The position numbers and the translations under genes were made by a program. A stretch of DNA of 26,687 nucleotides from Fonticula-like sp. SCN 57-25 (Eukaryota; Nucleariida; Rotosphaerida): positions 1 to 26,687 of the forward strand of contig MEDX01000105.1 in the NCBI GenBank assembly GCA_001724245.1, given 5' to 3'. Below, one piece after another: positions 10,266 to 18,756 of the stretch. The notes under the pieces are model-generated. The model was not told where the DNA came from. It worked only from the letters and a program-made list of their open reading frames with translations, and searched no databases. Position 1 is the stretch's first letter; each line of letters opens with the position of its first letter.

Positions 10266-13200
10266 TTACTTTCGGGATTGCTGAAGGTTGGGCGCCATGA
10301 GCTTGACCTTGCCGAGCATCTGGGTCATGAGGTCCGCCTCGGGGATGCCCTTGATGAGCTCCTTTTCGCGCGGCAGCGCGTCCTGCACGCGCGCAAACAG
10401 CGACAGCGCCGTCTTGGACGCCTTGCCCTTCTTGAGCGTGCCGGGGGTGAGCTTGACCTTGTACTTGAAGTTTGTGACGGCCGCATACGGTGCGCAGACC
10501 GGGACGGCGTACGTGAGAATGTCGTGCTCGTTGGGCTGGCCGGTTAGCGCGTCAATGAAGGTCAGGCTGGTAGCCTCCTCTTCGTCCAGCACAGTGATGT
10601 TTTCCTCCTCGAGAAGGCGCTTGATCTCCTCCTTCTCCTCCGCCGTCGTCTCCTCGACGGCCTCGGGCGCGTCGGCCTGCTCATCCTGGGCAACGGCAGG
10701 CGACGCGGCGTCTTCTGCCTCCTTGGCCTTGGCCCGCTGCTGCTGCTGCTGCTTGCCGCCCTTCTTCTGGTTCTGCTGCTGCATCCTAGCCGGCACGGTC
10801 TTTGCCACTGGCGCAGGCTTGGCCTTGACGGGCGCCAGCAGCTTCATCGCAAGCTCGCGGTCCTCGTCGTCCTGCTCGGCGTACTTTTCCTTCATCTTCT
10901 TTAGCTTGCCGCGCTTGCCGCGGGCGCTCGGCGCCGGCGCGGGCGCCTCCTGCTTGGGCGAGGGCGTCGGCTTGGGCCGGGACTCGCGCTGGGCACGCAG
11001 CTCCTCGACGCTCACCGAGGACGCGGCGGCCTTCTTTTGCAGGCGCCGCTCCGCCGCCGACATGTGCTTTGCGCCCGTCGTTTCGCGCTTGCCCTCGTCG
11101 CTGCTGTCATCGCTGTCTGCGCCATCGTACTCGTCCGCGGCGGCCGGGGCAGCAGGGGTGCGGAGAGAGGACTCGAACGCCGACTGGACGCTCGTGTCGG
11201 GGAACGCCGCCTCGTCCTCGCTGTCGTTGTCTGCGTCGACGTCCGCAGCTGCAGCCACAGGCGTATCGGCCTTATCGTCATCGTCGCCGTCAGCGTCGTC
11301 GCCGCCTTCTGGCGCCACCTCCTCGTCCTCCTGCGTCGGCGTCGGCTCCTCGTCGGCCGCGTCACCGGCTTCCAAGCGCGGCCTGCGCTCGTGGATGTGC
11401 GCCGCCACGCAGCTCTCGTCCACGCGGAACATGATGCCAAAGCCCATGATCAGCTGCACGGGCGGCAAAAAGTTCTTCTTGCCGCGGACCATGAAGGAAC
11501 CCGTCGTGAGGTACTCGCCCGTGGGCGCCGTCTTTGACACCTGGTGGTGCTCCACCCACCACGCGGCGATGGCCACCTTAGAGTCCCAGGCCGACGAGAG
11601 GCACACGGCAAACGACCCCGCCTGCGCCAGCGTGACGGGGCTGATCGGCTGGCCATTCGGGTTTTTTACAATGACGCTCGCCGCGCCGTGAATGTCCGCG
11701 TGCACGTACGCGTCGCCTACAGCAGCACAGTTAGAATAATGCGAACAAAAAAAAACTGAAATACCCTTGCGCAGGTGGCGCTTGACGAGATTTTCGTTCT
11801 GCTGCATGTCGCGGCCGGCGAGAATGAGGTAATTCTCAGAGGAAATAAACCACAGAAACTTTTCAAACCACATGGGCTTGCGCATGCGGTTGATCGTCTT
11901 GGCGATCTGAACCTGCTTCATTTCGCGGGTAATCTTTTTCTCCGCCGACTTGTAAGCCTGTAAAGCGATGCGTCAGCGTGGCCGACCAAAATGCGCCAAC
12001 CCGCGCACCATTTCCGACGCGTTCAGTGTCTTCTGCTCCTTGGCGGCATTCGCCTTTTTTACGGTAAAGTACTCGCGGGCATTTGCGTGCGCCGACAGCG
12101 CCAGGTCCACGTCAACCGCCACGCGGGCGCGCTTCTTTCCAACTGCCGACTGGAAACGTTCCTGTCAGCTTACTATCAAAAGAATGCCAAGCCATACCGC
12201 TTCCTCGTCGCTAAAGTCCTCGTCAGAGTTGTACTCGTCATCCTCGCCCTCCACCGTCTCCTCCAAGAGCAGCGTGATCTGATTCGTCTCCAGCTTGAGC
12301 CTGTCGATCGCGCGGGCGACCGGGTTCCCTAGCGCGCGCTGCTCCTTGATCAGGTCGCGGAGCGCGCCCCACTGCATGGCGTTGGCGAGCGCGACGCGCA
12401 CAACATTGATGGCATCGTCGACCAATTTCAAGTGCGCCTGGATGAGCTCGGCCTTGTGCACGTTGCTTGTCTGAGACGCGCGAAGGTTGCGGACGCGAGA
12501 CTCGTGGTCCTTGCGCACGGCCTCGATCTTCTTGAGCGCCTGCGTCTCTTGCGCCTGCATCTTTAGATCCGCGCGCTGCGACTCAAACTGCGAAAAGTAC
12601 TCGTCGCAAGCGCGGTCAAACGACGGGAACTCTATCGTCTTTAGGGCCCGCGACTGCTCGAGCAGCAGCGGCTGAAAGTCCTCAAACGTCTCCAGGGCGT
12701 CGCCGCCGCCCACCTTTGGCGTGACCTTGACCGAGATGTAGCCCGGGAACGGGGTGGTTGCATGGAACAACGCCTCGGTCGCTACAAGCGCCTCGAGCAG
12801 AGCCGCCAATTGAGGGGACCCCTCAGAGGTGTCGAGCCGCTCGGCGACCTTGAGGTCTGCCGTGAGGCCAGCTCGGCGAATCGAATGGTCGATCAAAGAG
12901 GCGCCATAGTCAAAGTTCGCCCCAAGGACCTTGGCGAGCACGTCGTTCGGCCCAGCTGTGCGGAGGCATTCGCGGAGTCGCTCTTCCGTCGGGAGTGTCA
13001 ACGACACCTTGAGGAGGGAAGTGGGGTACACCTCGTTCACGGCGAACCGCACGCTCTCTTCCGGCTGCACCACGCGCAGCAGCGAAAGGATCTTGTAGTC
13101 CTTATCCGTCAGGATAATGTTGCCCGACGCGTAAAACTCGCAAATCAGGTGGAATGCATACTCGCTTCCGCCGCCAAACTCGAGGTCCACCACACGATCC

Positions 13201-13528
13201 ACACCCAGCTGGCGGGCGGATGTGAGACGCCGCGTGCGCAGATGCTTGCGAAGCTTCATGGCAAAGCCGGAAGGTGTGTTGCTCTTTTCGCGGGTGTACT
13301 CTGTCGAGTGTATCCGGATACCAGACTCGATCAAGAGGAAGACCTTTTCTTCGCCGCGCGCAAACTTGATCAGGTATGTCCGGGGGTTAAGATCGTAAAT
13401 GTTGGCTACGCGCATGCCCAAGAGCCTGGTCACACGTGTAAGCCAACGTGACCAAATATACACTCGTACCGCGGCTGCAGCTCCGCCATGGCGGCGAAGA
13501 CATCGAGCGTGGAAAACCGCTGCTTCAT
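10266..13528 (-). CDS. NEMF: NEMF/Rqc2 ribosome-associated quality control protein
   Basis: Five exons on the minus strand: 13528-13470, 13425-12198, 12149-12009, 11957-11765, 11716-10266; 1023 aa, close to the usual NEMF length. It binds 60S subunits carrying stalled nascent chains, recruits the Listerin ligase and elongates C-terminal tails. Seen in order: N-terminal MKQRFSTLD; NFACT-N with ESGIRIHSTEY and QLGVD96R97, the Asp-Arg pair needed for CAT-tailing in the yeast protein; a long coiled-coil middle; NFACT-R with WFEKFLWFISSENYLIL, DAYVHADIHGA and HHQVSKTAPTGEYLTTGSF; an acidic and Gln/Lys-rich linker; and the NFACT-C domain (DILTYAVPVCAPY). A longer in-frame start exists at 13690 but the family begins at MK-x-RF. 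The third intron could end 12 nt earlier, also in frame. Confidence 0.95.
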
Positions 13529-13583
13529 CTTGCTGCCTGCCTCCCGATCGGTGGTGCTTGATGGGGTGTGACGCAATTGAAGT

Positions 13584-13634
13584 GCAAACCGAGTTGCAAA
13601 ATGCAAACTATGGACGGTTTGCGTCTTCAGACGC
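13584..13634. promoter_or_regulatory. GCAAAC/GTTTGC motif cluster between NEMF and orphan gene
   Basis: The 160-bp divergent gap holds GCAAAC at 13584-13589 and 13603-13608 and its complement GTTTGC at 13617-13622. The last two form an inverted pair with an 8-bp spacer. A near-palindrome GCGTCT-tc-AGACGC follows at 13621-13634. The GCAAAC core recurs upstream of the EXS gene. Confidence 0.35.
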
Positions 13635-13688
13635 AACAACCGCTGCAGAGCTGGCGCAGGCGTCGTTGGCGATCCGTACCAGGTAGCC

Positions 13689-14036
13689 ATGACAACGACA
13701 CCGGGCTCTGACTATGACGTGGCCATGACGACGCCAGAACGCAGTGACGATGAAATGGACCGTAGCGCCTGGAACTCGGCGCCCTCGAGTCCCCAATCGC
13801 CCCAAACCTCGCCCACGGCGGAGAAGGAGGCGACGTTTATCGAAGAGTTTAAGAACAAGGTGCTGGAGAGCAAGGCTGACCAGTGGCTGTATACCTCGTC
13901 TGTGCGTTTCAGTCTCTGTCTTTTTGCATATTGCTTATTGTCTTTCTAGCCGGAGTGGTCGCCATATGCGCATGTCGACTACTCTGCCCCGCGCCACGCC
14001 TTCCTGTCGGGCACTGGGCCGTTGATGCCCCGCTAA
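13689..14036 (+). CDS. Uncharacterised 99-residue protein
   Basis: Two exons: 13689-13901 and 13950-14036, with a 48-nt intron (donor GTGCGT, acceptor TTTCTAG) in phase 0. The family is not recognised. The first half (1-48) is Ser/Pro/Thr-rich and acidic with several SP/TP sites. The second half has a short amphipathic helix (ATFIEEFKNKVLESKADQWLY) and an aromatic tail (PEWSPYAHVDYSAPRHAF). There is no signal peptide or membrane segment. Support for a real gene comes from the well-formed intron and the open frame on both sides. It is divergent from NEMF, so the two may share regulation. Confidence 0.6.
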
Positions 14037-14200
14037 TACGTGCCCCCTCTCATTTCGTGTCGCATACTCACTTTCGCATAATGTGTATTATATTCATTCA
14101 ATTTGCATAACGTGGCAATATATGATGCTTGATATTTTTCGAAGCGCGGTCACTTGAGAGTCGGTTGCAGTAAGCGACCCCCCTTGGTCTGGCCAATAAT

Positions 14201-15652
14201 TTAAAAGGTAACACTTTCGTTGAGCGGCGAATGCTTCCGCAGCGGCAGAATATTGTCGCGCGCAAGCTGGTGCTCCACTCGCAAAAAGATCCAAATTGTC
14301 CTGCGGATGACCTCGAGCCCTTCCAGCAGCAGCAAACTAAGAGCGCGAATTAGCACGAAATACCCCAGCAAGAGCGCGTCGTACTTGACATCGGGGTTCA
14401 GGTTAATGTGCGTCGACAACTTAATGCTCCATGTACAGCGCAGCATAAGGTTGATGGCCATCGCAGCGTAGTAATACATCGGCTTCTCGAACAGGAGGGA
14501 ATTGCGGAGGAACGGGTGCGCGGCATCTCGCCGCCCAAGGTCCCAGTCGTACACAATGTCCCAGTAGAAAGAGTAGAGCGTGTTGACACATACCGCGAGC
14601 AGCCTGCAAGCCAAGGGCATGTTAGCAAACAAAAGATACCAGCCAAGACGCGTACCAAACTTCAAACCTGACGGCATTGGGCGACGCGTGCTGAGCCGCG
14701 GAAAGAAAGATGACCGGGAACGCCGTGGAGTACTTTAGGGCGTTGAAGAGGTGCCGCGGAAGCCGCTCGTCCCGAAACTGCCTCAGGCACTGCAGAAAGC
14801 GCCACAGGGACGGAAGGCTCATGATGAGCGGGGCGAAGCGCGCGCACGAGACGTTGAAGGCAGCGCCGGCGGCACCGCCCGCGGCGATCAGGCACGCCGT
14901 GGTCTCCATGTCGCCAAACACCTTGGCAAACGACGTGAAAATATCGGCCAAAATAATGTCGGCAAAGGAAACGGCCACAAAGGGCGCGCGCAGAATGCGC
15001 CAGCAGGCACTAGCAGGGCATGAGCGGGATTACACTTGCATTGTGGGTCGCACTTTGCAAAGGTGGCGCGCAGCACGCCAAAGTGGCGCACGGGGGCGAA
15101 AAGGAGCGCGACGTAAGAGACGTAGAGCATTGTCGGAAGGGAGAGCGAAACGGGCTCCTTAAAGGTCGACGGCAGCATGTACGCAAACAGGGCCAGGTTC
15201 ACCGTGTAGACAAAGGTGTACACGGAAGCGACCGCAAAGATCGACTTGTATCCAAAGTCGGTGTAGTTTGCGGGATCCGTCTGCAGCACCGCGTTCATGT
15301 TAACGCCTATGCGGCTCAGGACTTGAACGTTGATGCCCCAGCACCATATCCCAAACACAATCAGGCCCGCCGCCCGGTAATAGCCGGGAAAGTAAGTCGT
15401 AAAGCTCGGCTGATCCTAAGCCGGGCGTGAGCAGGACGCATAGCAAAAGCACACGCGGACGTACATGAGGGTCAAGTAACCTCTGGTACAAGTACATAAC
15501 GGACGCGCCCGATAGCGCCATCATGATGAACGTGAGCTTGTCCAGCGAGCTCCAGTCTGTGCGAGTAAACATGACAGGGTGAGAACCAAGATCTGCGAGA
15601 GGCCAGACGCACCCGCGGGGAACCCCCAGCGAAACCGTGTCTGGGACATCAT
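14201..15652 (-). CDS. EXS-domain membrane protein without SPX domain (Erd1/XPR1-like)
   Basis: Five exons on the minus strand: 15652-15613, 15556-15465, 15415-15054, 15009-14656, 14603-14201; 416 aa. The product begins MMSQTRFRWGFPADWSSLDK and consists of one EXS domain with about eight hydrophobic segments. Diagnostic blocks: FPGYYRAAGLIVFGIWCWGIN; ILRAPFVAVSFADIILADIF; LWRFLQCLRQFRDER followed by NALKYSTAFPVI; YWDIVYDWDLG; and EVIRRTIWIFLRVEHQ. These match XPR1/PHO1 and yeast Erd1. XPR1 exports phosphate; Erd1 acts in the Golgi in phosphate recycling and retention of glycosylation enzymes. No SPX sensor precedes the domain and the first exon is only 40 nt, so an Erd1-like Golgi role is the better guess. 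Phosphate transport is inferred, not shown. Confidence 0.88.
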
Positions 15653-16135
15653 GGCGGCGGTGTGTCAAACCCCTCTAACGAGCTGCAAGCCGGGCCCCGA
15701 GTGGCAGCACGCGTGCCGGCACCTCCACACGCCCGTCTGGGTGGTGAGGTGGCACTTTGGGCTTTGACTAGCAAACTAGAAACCAGTTTGCAAACAGATC
15801 AAAGGCAGATCAAAGGGATCGAAGTTTGCGCCTGCCAAGGGAAGTGTGTGCCAGGGGCGGGTACCAGGACGGCCCCCGCTATTGCCAGGAGCAAGACAAC
15901 ACGCGCAACAACGCAGCGCGCTTTCCTTTTGTGTAAACTTGTTATTTTTTGATGGGCCAAGGGGAATGATAGGGGCAGAAAGTCAAAATCAACTATGTAT
16001 ATTGTGCCGGAGCGACCACTGGTATTGAAACATTTTCGACAAAACAGCATAATTATGTATATATATATACTCTAACAATAGATTTACACTCACCAAACAT
16101 ATGCACTAATAACAAATATAGACTGATTTATATGC
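15653..16135. other. Intergenic region upstream of EXS gene and downstream of AN1 gene
   Basis: 483 bp with no convincing gene. The half next to the EXS start is GC-rich and carries the GCAAAC cluster. The half next to the AN1 gene is AT-rich, with a TATATATATA run near 16058-16069, and is probably 3' UTR. An 83-codon minus-strand ORF here has a hydrophobic stretch but no other support. Confidence 0.5.
15771..15816. promoter_or_regulatory. GCAAACT inverted repeat, GTTTGCAAAC palindrome and 11-bp tandem repeat
   Basis: GCAAACT (15771-15777) is matched by AGTTTGC (15785-15791), a perfect inverted repeat with a 7-bp spacer. The second arm overlaps a perfect 10-bp palindrome GTTTGCAAAC (15786-15795). 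It is followed at once by CAGATCAAAGG repeated exactly twice (15795-15805, 15806-15816). The cluster is 119-164 bp upstream of the EXS start codon, where promoter elements are expected. Confidence 0.5.
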
Positions 16136-17239
16136 TTAAAGATATGAAATTTTTTGGGCAGTCACCAGCGGGTTCTGCTTGGCAAGGAGTTGACGCTCCA
16201 TTGTCTTGTAGTCAAAAGTGCATTCATGGTCCTCAGCGTGGCGGTGGTTAGAGCAGAATTTGCCGCCACACCTGCACGCGTAACCGCCGATAAGGCTAAG
16301 GCGCTTGGAGCAGCGCTTGCACGAGTTGTGCTCGGCGGCCGTCTTGACCCGCTTCTGCGGGGCAGACGAAACCGGCGCGGCCATGGAAGGCGCGGCGGGC
16401 TCGGCGGCGGGCTCGGCAGTCATCGACGCGGGCTCGGGGAGAGCAACAGGCTCAATCACCTCGAGCTCGGCGGCGACCTTGACGGACGGGGCGGCGGCGG
16501 CGGAAACCGGCGCGTTGCGAGCGAGGCGCTGCGAGGCGAGCTTCTCGCGAAGCGTATCCATCTTGTTGCGAAGCGACGCGGCCGTCGGCTCCTGGACAAC
16601 GGCGCGCGAGTGCTTGCCGCCACCGACGTGCGACGGCAGCTCAGACTCGGCAATGTTAAACGACATGAACGGAGACCGCGGCGGGGAGCTGGGGGCCGCC
16701 ATGGCCGACTCGCTGCCGAGCTCGGGGAGCGGGCCGAGGATAGGAGTCACCGAGGGGGAAATAGAAGTGACGCCGTCCTTGGGCATGACCGTGAAAACAA
16801 CAACATGGTCGTCTACTTGAACCGAAAAGACAGTCGGCGCGCGGCGCGCCAAAAGGGTAGAAACTTGATCCTCGGTGAGGCTCTGGAGGCCGCGCGAGAT
16901 AAGGTCAGACGTGGCGGGGTTGGCAGCAAGGCGGGGCGACGCGGAATCAAAAGACGCGTTGTGAAGAAGACCGCTCTGCAGAATCGGCACGAGCATCACT
17001 GTGGAGCCGTCCTTGACTCCCCAATCGTCGCACATCTTGCCGTCTCCGAGAACGCGGCCGCCAAAAATAAGGCTCTGGCGCTCCACAGCAACGTGCATGT
17101 GCGTGGCAACAAACTCCTTGAGCTGCGCGACGCGAGTGTCACGATGCAAGTGCAGCTCCCACGAGGTGCCCATCTGCGTGGTCAGCGTCACGCGAATGTG
17201 GGTCGGCGGAAGGGACGGCACGGCCGTTGACGACGACAT
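16136..17239 (-). CDS. Ubiquitin-like and AN1 zinc finger protein (ZFAND4-like)
   Basis: A single intronless exon of 367 aa, unusual in this window. Residues about 14-88 form a ubiquitin-like domain (RVTLTTQMGTSWELHL, KEFVATHMHVAVERQSLIFGGRVL, DDWGVKDGSTVML). Residues 307-344 form an AN1 zinc finger with C307-x2-C310-x11-C322-x1-C324-x4-C329-x2-H332-x5-H338-x1-C340. The region between is low-complexity, rich in Ala, Pro and Ser. The order UBL then AN1 is that of ZFAND4 (ANUBL1); AN1 proteins bind ubiquitin-linked factors such as the proteasome or p97/VCP. The role here is inferred from the architecture. A minus-strand TATA box lies about 106 bp upstream of the ATG. It is divergent from RPB6. 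Confidence 0.85.
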   Translation of the reverse strand: MSSSTAVPSLPPTHIRVTLTTQMGTSWELHLHRDTRVAQLKEFVATHMHVAVERQSLIFGGRVLGDGKMCDDWGVKDGSTVMLVPILQSGLLHNASFDSASPRLAANPATSDLISRGLQSLTEDQVSTLLARRAPTVFSVQVDDHVVVFTVMPKDGVTSISPSVTPILGPLPELGSESAMAAPSSPPRSPFMSFNIAESELPSHVGGGKHSRAVVQEPTAASLRNKMDTLREKLASQRLARNAPVSAAAAPSVKVAAELEVIEPVALPEPASMTAEPAAEPAAPSMAAPVSSAPQKRVKTAAEHNSCKRCSKRLSLIGGYACRCGGKFCSNHRHAEDHECTFDYKTMERQLLAKQNPLVTAQKISYL

Positions 17240-17574
17240 TGTGTTAAAGATTGGTAAGAAAAAGTCGGAAGTGGGGGGATAACAGGTGCAGGAAGCGAGT
17301 GAAAGTTGGCGCGTGAACTGGATCTCGGTCCTCGTGCTCCGGTGCTTATATAGTAGCCTTGCAGAACCAGGCCTAGACAGCGCTTATTATCCCCGCACGC
17401 ACACTATTGACCTAGCCTGGTCCAGATGCTAAATAATTTCCATAATAGGAAAAATCGAGACCCCCCGACTCGGGCGCAACTTGTCGATTAATTCCGGCCC
17501 TACTGCGCACATCGAGGCACACGCTTGTAGCAGGCCTGTGGCGAAAAACCTGTCACAGTCCTGTAGCAACAGCC
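17240..17574. promoter_or_regulatory. Divergent promoter between AN1 and RPB6 genes
   Basis: 335 bp with no gene. It holds the minus-strand TATA box (17345-17352) and a near-perfect inverted repeat: ACCAGGCCTAG at 17366-17376 against CTAGCCTGGT at 17412-17421, differing by one extra C, with a 35-bp spacer. Nothing else was recognised. Confidence 0.4.
17345..17352 (-). promoter_or_regulatory. TATA box TATATAAG
   Basis: Consensus TATA element on the minus strand, upstream of the intronless AN1 gene whose start codon is at 17239. Most other promoters here show no clear TATA box. Confidence 0.5.
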
Positions 17575-18262
17575 ATGTCGGATGCAGGCGATGAGGGGTG
17601 CGTGGAGCCGGGAAGAAGGGGAGGGAAGGGGGAGGGGAAGAGGGAGGGGAGGGGTGGGAGAAGCCGGTGCGCTTGAGTGACTTGGTGTGGAAGCGAGGGA
17701 CGGGGCTTGGATGACTCGCAAGCACCTCATTGCCTTTCGTGCCGTTGACTGACCCTGCTTTTTCCTCGCGCGCAGGGTGGATGAGACGTTTGACGACTTT
17801 GACGAGGTCCTAGCGGAGGATGAGGACATGGACAATGAGGACGCCCGCGGCGAGCGTTTTGTTAATGGCGAGCAGGTACACGATGGCATTGAAATTTTGG
17901 AGCCGGAGCACAGGGCAATCGAGCCGTCGCAGCGGACGACAACTCGCTACATGACGAAATACGAAAAGGCGCGCCTCCTCGGCACGCGCGCCTTGCAGAT
18001 CAGGTGTGTAATTTCCCGCATTTGTCGCGCTGTGTACTGACTGGACTGCTAGCATGAACGCGCCTATCATGGTCGCCATTGATAACCTCACTGATCCCTT
18101 GAAAATTGCGATGAAGGAGCTGGCCGAGCGCAAGCTCCCGCTCATCATTAGGCGGTATCTTCCCGACGGTACGCTTAGTGCTTGCTTTTGTTTCGCGGCG
18201 ATACTGACGTTGCTGTAGGCTCGTACGAGGACTGGTCCGCCGATGAACTCATTGTAGATTAA
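17575..18262 (+). CDS. RPB6: RNA polymerase I/II/III common subunit RPB6 (RPABC2)
   Basis: Four exons: 17575-17597, 17776-18003, 18053-18168, 18219-18262; 136 aa (family about 125-155). Seen: an acidic N-terminus ([18 protein letters not shown]), then [57 protein letters not shown] and the ending [12 protein letters not shown], all diagnostic for RPB6/omega. This subunit clamps the largest subunit and is shared by all three nuclear polymerases. The first exon encodes only seven full codons. The first intron is 178 nt, about three times any other intron in the window, and contains a purine-rich G-run tract; introns 2 and 3 are 49 and 50 nt. Confidence 0.96.
17610..17659 (+). other. Purine-only G-run tract inside RPB6 intron 1
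   Basis: About 50 nt on the coding strand consisting of G and A with a single T (17655). It has at least eight runs of three or more Gs and could form a G-quadruplex in DNA or pre-mRNA. It lies about 12 nt after the first 5' splice site. No function is demonstrated. Confidence 0.6.
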
Positions 18263-18756
18263 TCCAAAAACGCTCTTTAATGAACGCAAATTCAAACTTT
18301 TTGGTGCAGCTTTTAACACAAATAGTCGCTCTGTACATGCGCTGCGAAGCGCAATGCTGCGCGATAGCAGAGTCGGGCCACAGCAGTAAAGAACTATGTT
18401 TTCCCACTCTGTTGCCGGAATCATGGCACGCGCACATTGGCAGACCATGCCCGCCCTCCAGCTCGCAGCGCGCATCGTTTCTCGACCAGTTTGGCTACCG
18501 GTATCAAAGTGTGTAGCGAAGCGCCTGAGCGCGCCTGCCTGTCCATATTCAAATAACTGATTTCGTCCTGATTTCCATTTCCCAGGGCGGCGTTTTCCAC
18601 GTTGGGAACGCTGCGAACACCTGACCTTCACCGATTGGTTGATGATTCCGTATCTCGTCGCTGATTGGCTGATTCTCTCGCTGCGTTTAGGCGTCGGACC
18701 CCACACCTTTTTCCCTTGTTTTCCCTTTGTCCCATTTCGTGGAGGAAAGGAAAGTC
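18263..18756. promoter_or_regulatory. Carboxypeptidase upstream region with paired inverted CCAAT boxes
   Basis: 494 bp with no gene. It holds the RPB6 3' UTR and the carboxypeptidase promoter. Two ATTGG pentamers (18634-18638 and 18664-18668) sit 30 bp apart in related contexts (GATTGGTTGAT and GATTGGCTGAT), 90-120 bp before the ATG. That is a classical NF-Y arrangement and fits a strongly expressed gene. Confidence 0.45.

Noticed and set aside
10288-11691. A 467-codon open frame on the plus strand, Ser/Ala-rich
   Set aside because: It lies antisense to the NEMF NFACT-R and NFACT-C exons, which have strong family motifs. Its low-complexity composition is what an antisense frame of GC-rich Ala/Glu-rich coding DNA gives.
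13529-13690. In-frame N-terminal extension of NEMF starting at 13690
   Set aside because: The NEMF/Rqc2 family begins MK-x-RFS at residue 1 and the extension would overlap the start of the orphan gene and its promoter motifs.
15799-16050. An 83-codon minus-strand frame with a hydrophobic segment
   Set aside because: It sits between the EXS promoter and the AN1 3' UTR, has no family match, no clear codon bias and overlaps an AT-rich stretch. A real small gene is not excluded.
16154-17230. A 358-codon plus-strand Arg/Gly-rich frame
   Set aside because: Antisense to the UBL-AN1 gene, whose zinc ligands are complete on the minus strand.
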